A stretch of 64,000 bases of DNA from QHXN01 sp032162705. GTDB taxonomy: Bacteria; Acidobacteriota; Blastocatellia; Pyrinomonadales; Pyrinomonadaceae. Location: the NCBI GenBank assembly GCA_032162705.1, contig JAVRON010000031.1, forward strand, positions 12,724-76,723, in the 5' to 3' direction. The notes under the pieces were generated by a model that ran no database searches, had not been told where the DNA came from, and saw nothing but the letters and a program-made list of their open reading frames with translations. This document shows, piece by piece, positions 7,915 through 18,804 of the stretch; positions within the stretch are counted from its first letter, which is position 1; each line of letters begins with the position of its first letter. Position numbers and translations under genes: made by a program.

Positions 7915-10590
7915 CTACTGCGTGACCTTGAACCTGCCGGGCGTGACGCGCGAGCGCACCGTCCGTCCATCGGTGGCGATGAGATGAACTTTCTCCGCGT
8001 CGAACTGGAGCGAAGTCTCTCCGGCGGCAAGCCCCTCGATTTCGATGACGAGCAGCAGCCCCTCGCCCGTCAACGGAGGTGCGCCCGCGGCGGGTGCGAC
8101 CGTAACGAGCAGCACGCCGCTCGGGTCAACGGACTGGGTCAGCGTGGGCGCGAGCGCCTTATCGCCTGCAAGCCCTCCCTGCGAGACGGAGCGGACGGCC
8201 AGAGCCTTCGGGTCGAAGCGGAGCGTCGCGGTCGCAAGCCCGAGCGGCGCATCCGTCTTCAGGAAGACCATCACGCGCCTGCGCTCGCCGACCTTAAGCT
8301 CCTGCTGTTCGGGAAGCATTAGAAGTTCCGCCACGCTCTCCGCAGTTGCAGACGACGACGTTGAAGAGGAGGCCGGAGTTGTTGTTGCCGCCGCTGTTAT
8401 TACCGCTGGAGTTGTTGTTGCCGCCGCTGTCGTTGTTGTTGCCGCCGCTGTCGTTGCCGCTGTCGTTGTTGCTGCTGCGCCGCCGTTCGGGGCGGATGCG
8501 ATGGCGGCGGTGCGCGGCGGCTCGGGCGCGGATGTGTTGAGACTGACGTTGACGGCCTGCGCGCCCGTGCCGCTTGCGGCGACGCTCGCATCATTCGGCG
8601 TCGTGTTGCCTATGGCCGACTGGATGAGCGCCTTCGGCGCGGGCACGAAGGTCACGTCCTCGCCGGGCTGCGGCGGAAGCTGAACGGTCTGGTTGGTCGG
8701 CAGCGAGCGAGCGCGGATAAGCGCGGCGGCAACCGCATCCTCGCGGTCTGCGTCGCGGATTAAGGCTTCGAGCGAGGGCGACTGCGGCGTCTGCATCGTG
8801 CCCGTGTCGCGCGGCTCAAGGTCTGAGGGCGTGATCTCGGGCGCGCGAAGCACACGCGGCGTCATCGTGATGACGATGTCGCTCTGCGAGTTATCCTTGC
8901 GCGGCGCGGTGAACAGGCGACCGAGGATGGGGATCAGCCCGACGAGCGGCAGACCAGTCCTTCCGTTGCTCTCACGATCCTGCGCAATCGAGGCGATCAT
9001 CATCGTCTTGCCGTTCGGGATGCGCGCCACGCCCTCAATCTTGCGCTGCGTGAAGATGGGGGTGAGCGGGTCGGGGCCCGCGGCCTGGTCTTTCGACTCG
9101 ATGGTCATCGAGACCTGCACGTCCTGGTTCGGGTAGACCTTGGGCTTGAAGTCGAGGTTCAGTCCCACGTCTTCGTACTGGATGACGGGGTAGCCGCTGC
9201 CGCCGAAGACGTTGCCGACGCCCGTGCCGCCGGGCGTGCCGTTGCCCCCCGTGCCGGCGGTGATTCCGTTGTAGACCGAGGCGGTCTGCACGGGAACCTT
9301 CGAGCCGACGCGCGTCGAAGACTTCTCGTCGTCGAAGGCGTGTACCTGCGTCGAGAAGAGAAGGCGCGTGTTGGTCTTGCCCTGCAAGAGCGAGATCGAG
9401 GTGGCGGGGATGAGTAGGCCGACGCCCGTCGAGAGCGGCAGGATGGTATTTGCCGCCGTCCCGGCGAGCTGGCGCGCGCTGCCGAAGAGGGCCGAGCCTG
9501 ACTGGAGGCCGCCGAGGTTGCCGAGCGTCGCGCTGCTGCCGACCTGATTGCCGATCTGCAAGAGGTCGCTTCGGGAAATCTCGTAGATGGCGACCTCCAT
9601 CACGACCTCGGCGCGGTCTTTATCGACGCTCTGCAAGAGTCGCTCGATGATGCGCATGTTCTCGGGCGTGTCGCGTACCGTGATCGAGTTGGTCGTCGGG
9701 TTCTCGATGAACTGCGGCTGGCGACCGGCGTTGGCTGGCAGCGCTCCCGTCAGAAGCGTGCGCGCCTCGCTCGGCTTGATGTTGTAGAGATAGAAGGTAC
9801 GCAGCACGAGTTGCTGGTACATGGGCCGCTTCGACTGGTCGGCGACGAGGATGGTGCGGCGGTCGAGCTTCTGGAAGAAAAGCCCGTTGGCGAGGAAGAC
9901 GTAGTCGAGCGCGCGCGCGGGCGTGATGTCCTTCCAGCGAATGTTGACCTGACGTTTGACCTGCGAGAAGTTCTGGTCGAAGACGACGTTGAGGCTCAAC
10001 TCGTCGGCCAGCTTGCGTATGAACCCTTCGAGGTCGCCGTTGTACTGCACGGTCTGAAGCTGCTCGACGCGCGGGGGCGTCCCCGCCCCGTCGGCCTTGC
10101 CGTCGGCCTGACCGTCGGCCTGCGCCCCGCCCGTCGTCTGCTGCCCCGTGCGGAAGGAGGTCGGCGAAGTTCGCGGACTGCTCGGGCCCTCCTTCTCGCG
10201 CTGGAGGCGGAGCATGTGATCCATCTCCTGCGCGGCGAGGTCGTTGACGGAGTCAAGCCCGTATGCCTGTCGATAGGCGTTGTACGCGCCGACGTAGTCG
10301 CCCTGATCCGCCAGCGCACGCCCCTTCGTCATATAGCTCTGCGAGGCGTTGAAGACCGCGCGGCGGTAGTGGAGCTGGTAGTCGGTCTCCGAAGGCGAGG
10401 CGGCGACGGCGAGCGCAAACTCCTGCGCGGCCTTCTCCCACTGCTGCGCCTTCTCGTACTCGATACCGCGCTGATAGTTCTTCTCCCCCTTCTTTGCCAG
10501 CACCGCTAAGGGCGATGCGAGCAGGACGGCGACCATGAGGAGCGCCGCGAAGGGACGGGCCAGGGCAAAAGACTTTATCTCGAACCTCAT
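7915..10590 (-). CDS. Outer-membrane secretin with TPR and C-terminal cohesin domain (GspD/PilQ-like)
   Basis: An 891-residue secretin, the outer-membrane gate of a type II secretion or type IV pilus system. In order: signal peptide (1-32), TPR-like repeats (about 38-125), a low-complexity linker, an STN/N0 domain (about 185-250, LSLNVVFD), an N1-type ring domain (RTFYLYNIKPSEARTLL...NSITVRDTPENMRIIERLL), the secretin pore domain (about 330-605, with VQTASVYN, VGLNLDFKPKVYPNQDVQVSM and GKTMMIASI), then a Thr/Ala-rich linker and a cohesin-type beta-sandwich (about 765-891). The fused cohesin is unusual and may anchor the channel to partners. A plausible promoter at 10851-10880 gives it its own transcript start with a 260-nt leader. 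Confidence 0.92.
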   Translation of the reverse strand: MRFEIKSFALARPFAALLMVAVLLASPLAVLAKKGEKNYQRGIEYEKAQQWEKAAQEFALAVAASPSETDYQLHYRRAVFNASQSYMTKGRALADQGDYVGAYNAYRQAYGLDSVNDLAAQEMDHMLRLQREKEGPSSPRTSPTSFRTGQQTTGGAQADGQADGKADGAGTPPRVEQLQTVQYNGDLEGFIRKLADELSLNVVFDQNFSQVKRQVNIRWKDITPARALDYVFLANGLFFQKLDRRTILVADQSKRPMYQQLVLRTFYLYNIKPSEARTLLTGALPANAGRQPQFIENPTTNSITVRDTPENMRIIERLLQSVDKDRAEVVMEVAIYEISRSDLLQIGNQVGSSATLGNLGGLQSGSALFGSARQLAGTAANTILPLSTGVGLLIPATSISLLQGKTNTRLLFSTQVHAFDDEKSSTRVGSKVPVQTASVYNGITAGTGGNGTPGGTGVGNVFGGSGYPVIQYEDVGLNLDFKPKVYPNQDVQVSMTIESKDQAAGPDPLTPIFTQRKIEGVARIPNGKTMMIASIAQDRESNGRTGLPLVGLIPILGRLFTAPRKDNSQSDIVITMTPRVLRAPEITPSDLEPRDTGTMQTPQSPSLEALIRDADREDAVAAALIRARSLPTNQTVQLPPQPGEDVTFVPAPKALIQSAIGNTTPNDASVAASGTGAQAVNVSLNTSAPEPPRTAAIASAPNGGAAATTTAATTAAATTTTAAATTTPAVITAAATTTPASSSTSSSATAESVAELLMLPEQQELKVGERRRVMVFLKTDAPLGLATATLRFDPKALAVRSVSQGGLAGDKALAPTLTQSVDPSGVLLVTVAPAAGAPPLTGEGLLLVIEIEGLAAGETSLQFDAEKVHLIATDGRTVRSRVTPGRFKVTQ

Positions 10591-10887
10591 TTATATTTCC
10601 CTTGAGTCCGCTGTTATTTTGTTTCCGCCAGCGTCCTTGAACAGCCGCACGCCCCTGGTTTCCGGCGCGCGCAGCCCGCCTGCGGTCTGATTCTTCTGGT
10701 CGGGGGTCTCGTCGGGAAGGCTCGCGCGAGGACTTTTAAATCCCAAGCCCCGAGCGACGCCGAACCGTCGCGGCCCATATAACCCGCCGCCTCGGCGCTC
10801 ACAACCGAAAGAGCGCCACCCCACGTTCAGCTTTACACGCCGGGGCGTAAATAATAGTTCCTGAAAGGCGGAAGAAACAAGTCGGGG
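10591..10887. other. Long leader of the secretin gene
   Basis: Noncoding as far as I can see; a short minus-strand open frame (10591-10824) has no ribosome site or recognisable protein. GC-rich inverted repeats are scattered through it. Together with the AGTAGTC palindrome (10888-11050) it separates gspE from the secretin gene. Confidence 0.5.
10851..10880 (-). promoter_or_regulatory. Sigma70-like promoter upstream of the secretin gene
   Basis: Reading the minus strand, TTGTTT (10880-10875) and TATTAT (10856-10851) are spaced by 18 bp. The transcript would start near 10843 and carry about 250 nt of leader before the secretin ATG at 10590. Confidence 0.45.
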
Positions 10888-11036
10888 GAAGTAGACAGTA
10901 GTCAGTAGTCAGTAGTCAGTAGTCAGTAGAAAACCCATCTTCATCGGACGGTCGGGGCGAAATCGTCAACGCGGCAATGCGGAGCCTACTGTCTACTGTC
11001 TACTTCCCTTCGTCTACTTCCCTTCGTCTATTTCCC

Positions 11037-11050
<14 letters not shown>
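10888..11050. repeat. Dispersed palindrome, AGTAGTC-word family, copy 2
   Basis: Left arm GAAGTAGACAGTAGTCAGTAG extended by further AGTCAGT words; right arm CTACTGTCTACTGTCTACTTC followed by a tandem CCCTTCGTCTACTT. The last codons and stop of gspE (SRQ-stop, 11037) are written by the outer part of this element. Confidence 0.88.
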
Positions 11051-12785
<1,735 letters not shown>

Positions 12786-12832
12786 TAGCTTTTTCTGATG
12801 CCCGAAGCCGGGCGTGCGGTAGCCTAGCTGCC

Positions 12833-14062
12833 CTACCGGATACTTAAATTAGAGATGGATTGGATGATCGGCAGGTAGATGGAGAGCAGAATCGTCACCA
12901 CGACTCCGCCCATCACCAGCAGGATGGCGGGTTCCATCACGGTCGTCAACTGTTCGAGCCTGACTTCCGATTCGCGGTCGTGGAAGTCCGCGACCTCTTC
13001 GAGCATCTCGCGTAAACTACCCGAGCGCTCGCCCACACCGATCATATCAAGCCCGAGCAACGGAATCCACCCCGCCGACTCAAGGCTCTCGGTAAACGAG
13101 CGCCCCTCGCGAATCATCGGCAGCGTCGCGGAGCTTCGCGCCCTTAACTCCTTATTTGTAATCGACTCGGCGGCGATCTCCCAGGACTCGACGAGCGTGA
13201 TGCCGCCCGCCAGAAGCGTCGCTAAACTCCGCGTCATCTGTGCGACGGCGAGTTGCTTGATGAGTACATTCACGATGGGGAGCTTCAATAGAAAGCGGTC
13301 GAGCCAGAGTCCGCCCGAAGGCGTCCGCGTCCATAGATAAAGCCCGATGATGCCGCCGATGATGGTGGGCACGAACCAGTAGAAGTTGCTCGAAGTGAAG
13401 TTCGAGATGGCGATGACGGTCTTCGTCACTGCGGGCAGCTCGCGGTTGAAGCCCTCGAAGAGCGTTGACATCTTCGGCACGACATAGACGGTCAGGAACA
13501 TGACCATGCCCATCGAAGCGCCGAGCAGGAAGAGCGGATAGGCGAGCGCGCCGCGAATCTTACGTCGTATCTCGACGCCGCGTCGCATGTACGAGACGTA
13601 GCGCGCCAGCACGTCGTCGAGCGCGCCCGAACGCTCGCCCGCCAGAATCGACGCCGTGTAGATGCGCGGGAAGATAGGCCCCTGCGCCGCGAACGCCGCC
13701 GAGAGCGCCATCCCTGAGCGAATCTTGTCCTCCACGTCGGCCAGCACAGCGCGCAGGCGCGAAGAGGCGGCGCGACGGCGCAGCATCGCAATGGCCTGCA
13801 AGATAGGAATACCGGCGCGAATGATGGCCGAAAGCTGCTGGTTGAAGATGAGGAAGTCGCCGGGCTTGACGCGCGCCTGCGTACCCGATTTCCCGCCGCG
13901 TGTGATCGAGGTCAGCCCGGCGGTACGTGGCGGAGCCACCGAGAAGACGCGGAACCCTTCGGCTTCGAGACGCACGCGCGCCTCGGCCACGCCCACGGCC
14001 TCGACCGTGCGCGTCACAACCTCGCCCGCAGGCGTCCCCAAACGACAGATGAACTCGGCCAT
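12833..14062 (-). CDS. Type II secretion/type IV pilus inner-membrane platform protein GspF/PilC-like
   Basis: A 409-residue polytopic protein with the two tandem GspF domains: the first around 70-195 (FNQQLSAIIRAGIPILQAI, RSGMALSAAFAAQGPIFPRIYTASILAGERSG) and the second around 270-395 (LATLLAGGITLVESWEIA, FTESLESAGWIPLLGLDMIGVGERSG). Transmembrane helices lie near 168-190, 220-240 and 375-400. It forms the inner-membrane base on which GspE acts and is the first gene of the cluster, 47 nt upstream of gspE. Confidence 0.92.
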   Translation of the reverse strand: MAEFICRLGTPAGEVVTRTVEAVGVAEARVRLEAEGFRVFSVAPPRTAGLTSITRGGKSGTQARVKPGDFLIFNQQLSAIIRAGIPILQAIAMLRRRAASSRLRAVLADVEDKIRSGMALSAAFAAQGPIFPRIYTASILAGERSGALDDVLARYVSYMRRGVEIRRKIRGALAYPLFLLGASMGMVMFLTVYVVPKMSTLFEGFNRELPAVTKTVIAISNFTSSNFYWFVPTIIGGIIGLYLWTRTPSGGLWLDRFLLKLPIVNVLIKQLAVAQMTRSLATLLAGGITLVESWEIAAESITNKELRARSSATLPMIREGRSFTESLESAGWIPLLGLDMIGVGERSGSLREMLEEVADFHDRESEVRLEQLTTVMEPAILLVMGGVVVTILLSIYLPIIQSISNLSIR

Positions 14063-14482
14063 TATCTTTAGATGAACTCAGTCATTCTCTTTTGTTACTT
14101 CCCCGGAAGGTTTGCGTCCGTCCCGGCGGGGGAACCGGAGTCCGAACTTGGCGGAGGATTATAACACGGCCTCCCGCGCGCCTCACATCGCCCACCGATT
14201 GATTTACTCATCACCGGCTCGTGTTTACTCGTCATCGGCCCGTAATGAAAAGGGCGCTTCACCGCCGAGGCGCAGAGTGCGCGGAGGAAGCGCAGAGGGT
14301 TGACTTATCTCTGCGCCCCCTCGGCGTCCTCAGCGCCTCTGCGGTGAACTCAAGCAGCACTACTCTCAAGAACAAGTGAAACACTCAAGAAACATTTGTC
14401 CGCCCGCCCCGGCTTACACGCACGTTCATGTGCGAAGTTGCAAGGAAATAGATTCGTGAGAAAGTCGAAACGGAGATGTTTG
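14063..14482. other. Intergenic region upstream of the secretion cluster
   Basis: No gene supported. It must hold the promoter of the minus-strand secretion cluster and contains the CGCAGAGG palindrome copy 2. Confidence 0.5.
14258..14350. repeat. Dispersed palindrome, CGCAGAGG-word family, copy 2
   Basis: Left arm TTCACCGCCGAGGCGCAGAG, right arm GCGCCTCTGCGGTGAACT, with a short spacer. It sits between divergent genes, so it cannot simply be a terminator for both. Confidence 0.85.
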
Positions 14483-14512
14483 TTGCGCGCGGCTCGCGGC
14501 GTGTCCTACAAT
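14483..14512 (+). promoter_or_regulatory. Sigma70-like promoter for the first VWA gene
   Basis: TTGCGC (14483-14488) and TACAAT (14507-14512) are separated by 18 bp. The transcript would begin near 14519, leaving a leader of about 180 nt before the ATG at 14698. Confidence 0.55.
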
Positions 14513-14697
14513 GAGCGCGAAGATAAAAGGAAGTCTCCCCGTCTTCCCTGTCCGCTACCGCGAACAACCCGAGAGGCGCGTGCTGCCGTCAAAGCTGCAT
14601 CGCATGATTTCCGGCCCGGCCTGTATGGGACATTGCACACAGGTTCGGAGGCCGCTCCTTTCTTCGTTCGCACCAGACACTTTTCAGGAGGGTTCCC

Positions 14698-15879
14698 ATG
14701 TGGACTCGGCGTTCCGACAGACTCGGCAGAGTCGCGCTTGTCTCCTTCTTCTTCGCCGCGTCCTTCGCGCTCGCCGCCCCCATCGCGTCGGGGCAGCCGG
14801 GGCAGAAGACCGAGCCGCCGCCAGCCGCACAGAAGGCTGAACAGAGCGCCGGACAGAACGCCGGACAGCAGAAGACGGGCGAGACGCCAACGCCGCAAGA
14901 CCAGCCGCCGCAGGGCCAGCCGCAGCCCGCGCAGAAGCCTCCAGTCCCGGCGGCCAACGGTCGCGCCAGCTCGTCGAACACCACGCCGCAAGGGCCTGCG
15001 GTCGGGCCCGTCGTGCCGCAGTTGATCGACGACTCCAAGCCCGTCATTCTTCACTCCGACCTCATCACGATGACCGTGACCGTCACGGATACCTTCGGAC
15101 GCTTCGTGACGGGGCTGGGGCAGAAAGCCTTCACGGTCTTCGACGACAAGACAGAGCAGGAGATCACCTTCTTCTCGGACGATGATGCGCCCGTCTCCTT
15201 AGGGGTCGTCTTCGACGTGTCAGGCTCGATGGGCGGCGACAAGATACAGCGCGCACGCGAGGCGCTCTCGAAGTTCGTCGATACCAGCCACGCGCGCGAC
15301 GAGTATTTCCTCATCGGCTTCAACAACCGCGCGCAGCTTCTCCTCGACCACACGCGCGACAGCGATGCCCTGATGCAGAAGCTCACCTTTGTCCAGACGC
15401 ACGGGCAGACGGCGCTCTACGACGCATGCTACCTCGGCGTCGAGCGCGTGACACGCGGCGCACATCCGAAGCGCGCCATCCTGCTCATCAGTGACGGGCA
15501 GGACAACAGCTCGCGCTACACCTTTACGGAGCTGCGACGGCTCCTCAAAGAGTCGGATGTCATCATCTACGCCATCGGCATCGTCAGCAGCGGCGACGAG
15601 AGCCAGCTCGGCTACGGTGGACGCGCCATCCTCGAAGAGCTGGCGGGCGTCTCGGGCGGCAAGGCTTTCTTCCCTTCGACCGCCGCCGAGATGAACGATA
15701 CCTTCGAGCGCATCGCGCTTGAGCTGCGCACGCAATACAGCATCGGTTATCGCCCGACGACGTTCGCCAACGACGGCAAGTGGCACAAGCTCAAGATCAA
15801 GGTGCAACCGCCCCGCGGCTTCCCGCGCCTCTTCGTCCGAGGCCGCGAGGGCTACTTCGCCACCGCCACGCCGCGCTAG
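14698..15879 (+). CDS. Secreted VWA-domain protein (acidobacterial TIGR03436 type)
   Basis: A 393-residue exported protein: signal peptide (about 1-30, SFFFAASFALAAP), a Pro/Gln-rich linker (about 35-95), a small beta-rich domain (VTVTDTFGRFVTGLGQKAFTVFDDKTEQEI) and a von Willebrand factor A domain (about 160-335). The metal-ion site is complete: DVSGS, the Thr in GQTALYDA and the Asp in ISDGQD. This arrangement is the VWFA-related acidobacterial family, expanded in Acidobacteriota; substrates are unknown. AGGAGG lies 7 nt before the ATG. A paralogue follows at 16210. Confidence 0.88.
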   Translation: MWTRRSDRLGRVALVSFFFAASFALAAPIASGQPGQKTEPPPAAQKAEQSAGQNAGQQKTGETPTPQDQPPQGQPQPAQKPPVPAANGRASSSNTTPQGPAVGPVVPQLIDDSKPVILHSDLITMTVTVTDTFGRFVTGLGQKAFTVFDDKTEQEITFFSDDDAPVSLGVVFDVSGSMGGDKIQRAREALSKFVDTSHARDEYFLIGFNNRAQLLLDHTRDSDALMQKLTFVQTHGQTALYDACYLGVERVTRGAHPKRAILLISDGQDNSSRYTFTELRRLLKESDVIIYAIGIVSSGDESQLGYGGRAILEELAGVSGGKAFFPSTAAEMNDTFERIALELRTQYSIGYRPTTFANDGKWHKLKIKVQPPRGFPRLFVRGREGYFATATPR

Positions 15880-16209
15880 AGCGTCGTGCCGCCCCTTTGC
15901 CCGTTTTCGGCAACGCGCGCCGACGCCCCGGCATCTCTTAAATGGACGCGCGCGGGGCCCGCACGCTTTACGGAAAGTTTCACGCGAATCATGCTCTTTG
16001 CCCCGGCCACGCGGAGCCTGTGCCCCGAATCCAAAAGCAGGCCGGAACCAGAGGCTAGGGGCTAAGGACTAGAGGCTAGGTGTTAGAGACTAGAGGCTGG
16101 TTTGAAGACATGCTTTGACTAGCCTCTAGCCTCTAGTCTCTAACACCTAGCCTCTAGCCTCTAGTCCTGAAGCCTCTGGCCGCCAGTTAATATTCTTGAG
16201 GGACGGAAG
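15880..16209. other. Intergenic region between the two VWA genes
   Basis: No gene supported. The right half is occupied by a CTAGAGG-word palindrome (16047-16179). Confidence 0.6.
16047..16179. repeat. Palindrome with CTAGAGG-word arms
   Basis: The left arm is a run of AGAGGCTAGG-type words and the right arm is the reverse complement (CCTAGCCTCTAGCCTCTAGT); the stem would exceed 45 bp. Only copy with this word in the window. Confidence 0.85.
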
Positions 16210-17550
16210 ATGAGACGAAGAGAGTTTTCAGGTCAGGCAAGGCGAGCGCGGCTCCTGCCTTTGCTGCTCGCCCTGTCTGCGATGGCGGTGTCTTTGATGC
16301 CCGCCTCGCAGGCGCGACAGCAGAGCGGACGCCCGCGCCGCGTCAGTAACGCATCAAGCACCACGACGACGGCAGCACAACAGCAGCAGAAACAGCAGTC
16401 CGCGCAGCAGTCGGGCGTGCAGTCGAAGCAGACGAACGCGACCACGGGCGCGCAGCAGAGGCAGACGCCCACGCCGACGCCCGTGCCCGGGCCAACCGTT
16501 GATCCGCAAGCAATGCCCGGCGGCCCTCCGAAGCTCCGCACCTCGCCTTCCGCCGCGCCGGACGCGCCCGCGCAGGAAGACCTGAATCAGACGGTTGACC
16601 CCGACGAGGTTGTCCGCATCGAGTCGAACGAGACCCTCTTGCACGTCCGCGTGATCGACCGCAACAACCGCCCTATAAATGACGTGCGCCAGGACGAGTT
16701 CCGTGTCTACGAGAACAACGTCCCGCAGACAATCACCTCCTTCACCAGAGAGGAGGTGCCGATCACTTACGGACTGGTCGTGGACAACTCCGGCTCTCTG
16801 CGAAACCAGATCGGCCAGGTCATCGAGGCCGCCAAGACGATTGTCTCCAGCAACAAGCCCGGCGACGAGACCTTCGTCGTCCGCTTCATCGCGCGCGACG
16901 ACATCAAGATCATGCAGGACTTTACCGCCGACCGGCAGTCGCTCGACGATGCCCTCGACGATATGTTCATCGAGGGCGGGCAGACCGCCGTTATCGACGC
17001 CGTCTACCTCTCCGCCGAGCACGCCTCGGAGCGGCGCAAGAACGATCCCGTCGAGGACAAGCGACGGCGCGCGCTCATCCTCGTCACCGACGGCGAAGAC
17101 CGCGAGAGCTTCTACAAACAGGAGCAGCTCTTCGAGTCTCTGAAGGAAGAGGACGTGCAGATTTTCGTCATCGGCTTTGTCAACGAACTGGACAAGGAGC
17201 GCGGCTTCATCTCGAAGTCGAAACGGCAGAAGTCCGTAGACCTTCTCGACCGGATGGCAAAGGAGACGGGCGGGCGCACCTTCTACCCGAACTCGCTCTC
17301 GGAGTTGCCGGACATCGCCCAGCAGATCACGAAGGACTTGCGCACGCAGTACGTTATAAGTTACAAGCCTACGGCGGCGGGACGCCCCGGCGAGTTCCGT
17401 CCCGTCCGCGTGGCGGTCGCCGACGGGCGCGGCGGCGATAAGCGCATTGCGGTCACGCGCGCGGGCTATACGGCCAGGGGCGCAGCCGCGACGCAGCAGC
17501 AGCAGCCCGCGCAGACTACAAAATCCCCAACGCCCGCCAGGAGACAGTAG
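16210..17550 (+). CDS. Secreted VWA-domain protein (acidobacterial TIGR03436 type), paralogue
   Basis: A 446-residue protein with an N-terminal export signal (about 15-35), a long Gln/Thr/Pro-rich linker (45-125), a domain matching the first VWA protein (LLHVRVIDRNNRPINDVRQDEFRVYEN) and a VWA domain (about 190-385). The metal site reads DNSGS, GGQTAVIDA and VTDGED, so it should bind a cation. The N-terminal linker and C-terminal tail are Gln-rich. GAGGGACGGAAG precedes the ATG. Its stop codon abuts the start of the CNBD/DUF1003 gene, so the two are translationally coupled. Confidence 0.88.
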   Translation: MRRREFSGQARRARLLPLLLALSAMAVSLMPASQARQQSGRPRRVSNASSTTTTAAQQQQKQQSAQQSGVQSKQTNATTGAQQRQTPTPTPVPGPTVDPQAMPGGPPKLRTSPSAAPDAPAQEDLNQTVDPDEVVRIESNETLLHVRVIDRNNRPINDVRQDEFRVYENNVPQTITSFTREEVPITYGLVVDNSGSLRNQIGQVIEAAKTIVSSNKPGDETFVVRFIARDDIKIMQDFTADRQSLDDALDDMFIEGGQTAVIDAVYLSAEHASERRKNDPVEDKRRRALILVTDGEDRESFYKQEQLFESLKEEDVQIFVIGFVNELDKERGFISKSKRQKSVDLLDRMAKETGGRTFYPNSLSELPDIAQQITKDLRTQYVISYKPTAAGRPGEFRPVRVAVADGRGGDKRIAVTRAGYTARGAAATQQQQPAQTTKSPTPARRQ

Positions 17551-18426
17551 ATGCCCGTTGACCCCGCTGTGCTTGAAGAGATCGAGTTCTTCAAGCTACT
17601 CGGCGAAGAAGACCGCCGCGCGCTGGCCGAGGTCGTAGACCTCATCAAGCTTCAGGACAACGAGACTCTCTTCCGGGCGGGCGAGTCCGGCGAGAGCCTT
17701 TATCTTGTGCGCGCGGGCGAGATCGAGATATTCATCCACGACAACGCCGGCCAGAAGATCGTCTTAGACAACGCGCGGCGCGGCGATTTCTTCGGCGAGA
17801 TCGCACTGCTCGACGCGGGGCCCCGCACGGCGACGGCGACGGCGCTCGTCGCCTCAGAGCTGATCGAGCTTGACCGCGACGACCTGCTGCTGCTCTTCGG
17901 GAAGAAGCCCGATGCGGCGCTCGCCATGCTGGCCGCGCTGGGGCGGATGACGCGCAAGGCCGACGCGCTTCTGCGCACACGCGTCTCGCGCAACGTCAAC
18001 GACGAGGTCGAGGAGCATCTGACCGCTCTGCAAAGAATCTCCGACTGGCTCGCGTGGTTTTCGGGCAGCATGCTCTTTCTCTTCCTCCACACCGTATGGT
18101 TCGTCCTCTGGGTCTCGCTCAACACTCTCATTCTCCCTCTGAACGCTGACGGCACGCGCGGCTTCGACCCGTTCCCCTTCGGACTTTTGACGATGATCGT
18201 CAGCCTTGAGGCCATCTTCCTCTCCTGCTTCGTGCTCATCAGCGCCAATCGCCAGGCGGAGAAGGACAAGGTGCGCGGCGACATCGAATACAACGTGAAC
18301 ATCAAGGCCGAGCTTGAGGTCGCGCAGCTGCACGAGAAGACCGACCACATCCATGAAGAGATGCTGCGCCGCTTCAACAAACTCGAAAAGATGCTGGCCC
18401 GGCAGGACACACAAGAAAAGGTTTGA
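17551..18426 (+). CDS. Cyclic-nucleotide-binding domain plus DUF1003 membrane protein
   Basis: A 291-residue protein. Residues 10-125 form a cyclic-nucleotide-binding beta-roll (LFRAGESGESLYLVRAGEIEIF, GDFFGEIALLD, GPRTATATA); the FGEIALLDAGPRTA signature keeps the Glu and Arg used to hold the phosphoribose. Residues about 155-275 are DUF1003, with two helices (SGSMLFLFLHTVWFVLWVSLN and LLTMIVSLEAIFLSCFVLI) and the typical NRQAEKDKVRGDIEYNVNIKAE motif. The start ATG directly follows the stop of the VWA gene. It probably senses a nucleotide at the membrane; the effector action of DUF1003 is unknown. Confidence 0.88.
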   Translation: MPVDPAVLEEIEFFKLLGEEDRRALAEVVDLIKLQDNETLFRAGESGESLYLVRAGEIEIFIHDNAGQKIVLDNARRGDFFGEIALLDAGPRTATATALVASELIELDRDDLLLLFGKKPDAALAMLAALGRMTRKADALLRTRVSRNVNDEVEEHLTALQRISDWLAWFSGSMLFLFLHTVWFVLWVSLNTLILPLNADGTRGFDPFPFGLLTMIVSLEAIFLSCFVLISANRQAEKDKVRGDIEYNVNIKAELEVAQLHEKTDHIHEEMLRRFNKLEKMLARQDTQEKV

Positions 18427-18465
18427 GCCGCGGAGACAGGCGAAAGATAGCCCCGGCAGGGGCGC

Positions 18466-18804
18466 TCACTTCTCGGGCATGAGTGTGATCTGCCATGCGA
18501 CGAAGGCGATGAAGGCGAGCATGAAGGCGAGGATGACGAGCGCCACCGGCTCAAGGCGAAAGATGGAGCCGCCCTCCTTCTCTTCGTCGATGAGGCGTTC
18601 GGGCATACGTACGCTGGCGCTGTCCACGCGGATCGTGTCGTCGGCGTCGTGGTCGCCGTCGCGCTGGCTTGAGCGTTTGAACTCTTTGGTCTCTTCGAGC
18701 GGTGTCAGACGCGCCGCCTCGCTCGTCGCGTCCTGCTCGTGACGGCCACCGCCGCCCGGCCAGTGGAGCCGCCCCGTCTTCCACCTCTTACCCTTCACAG
18801 CCAT
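18466..18804 (-). CDS. Small single-span membrane protein coupled to CorA
   Basis: About 112 residues from the ATG at 18804: a charged N-terminal part and one C-terminal transmembrane helix (VALVILAFMLAFIAFVAWQI). I do not recognise a family. The start overlaps the last codons of the corA-like gene by 10 nt, so translation is coupled and the protein may accompany the transporter. The longer open frame upstream lies inside corA and is rejected. Confidence 0.65.
   Translation of the reverse strand: MAVKGKRWKTGRLHWPGGGGRHEQDATSEAARLTPLEETKEFKRSSQRDGDHDADDTIRVDSASVRMPERLIDEEKEGGSIFRLEPVALVILAFMLAFIAFVAWQITLMPEK

Noticed and set aside
10591..10824. 77-codon minus-strand frame ahead of the secretin
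   Set aside because: No ribosome site, no recognisable protein, lies in a leader downstream of a predicted promoter.
14698..18426. VWA genes as part of a MoxR-VWA ternary system
   Set aside because: No MoxR-type ATPase is nearby and both proteins are exported, as in the acidobacterial family.
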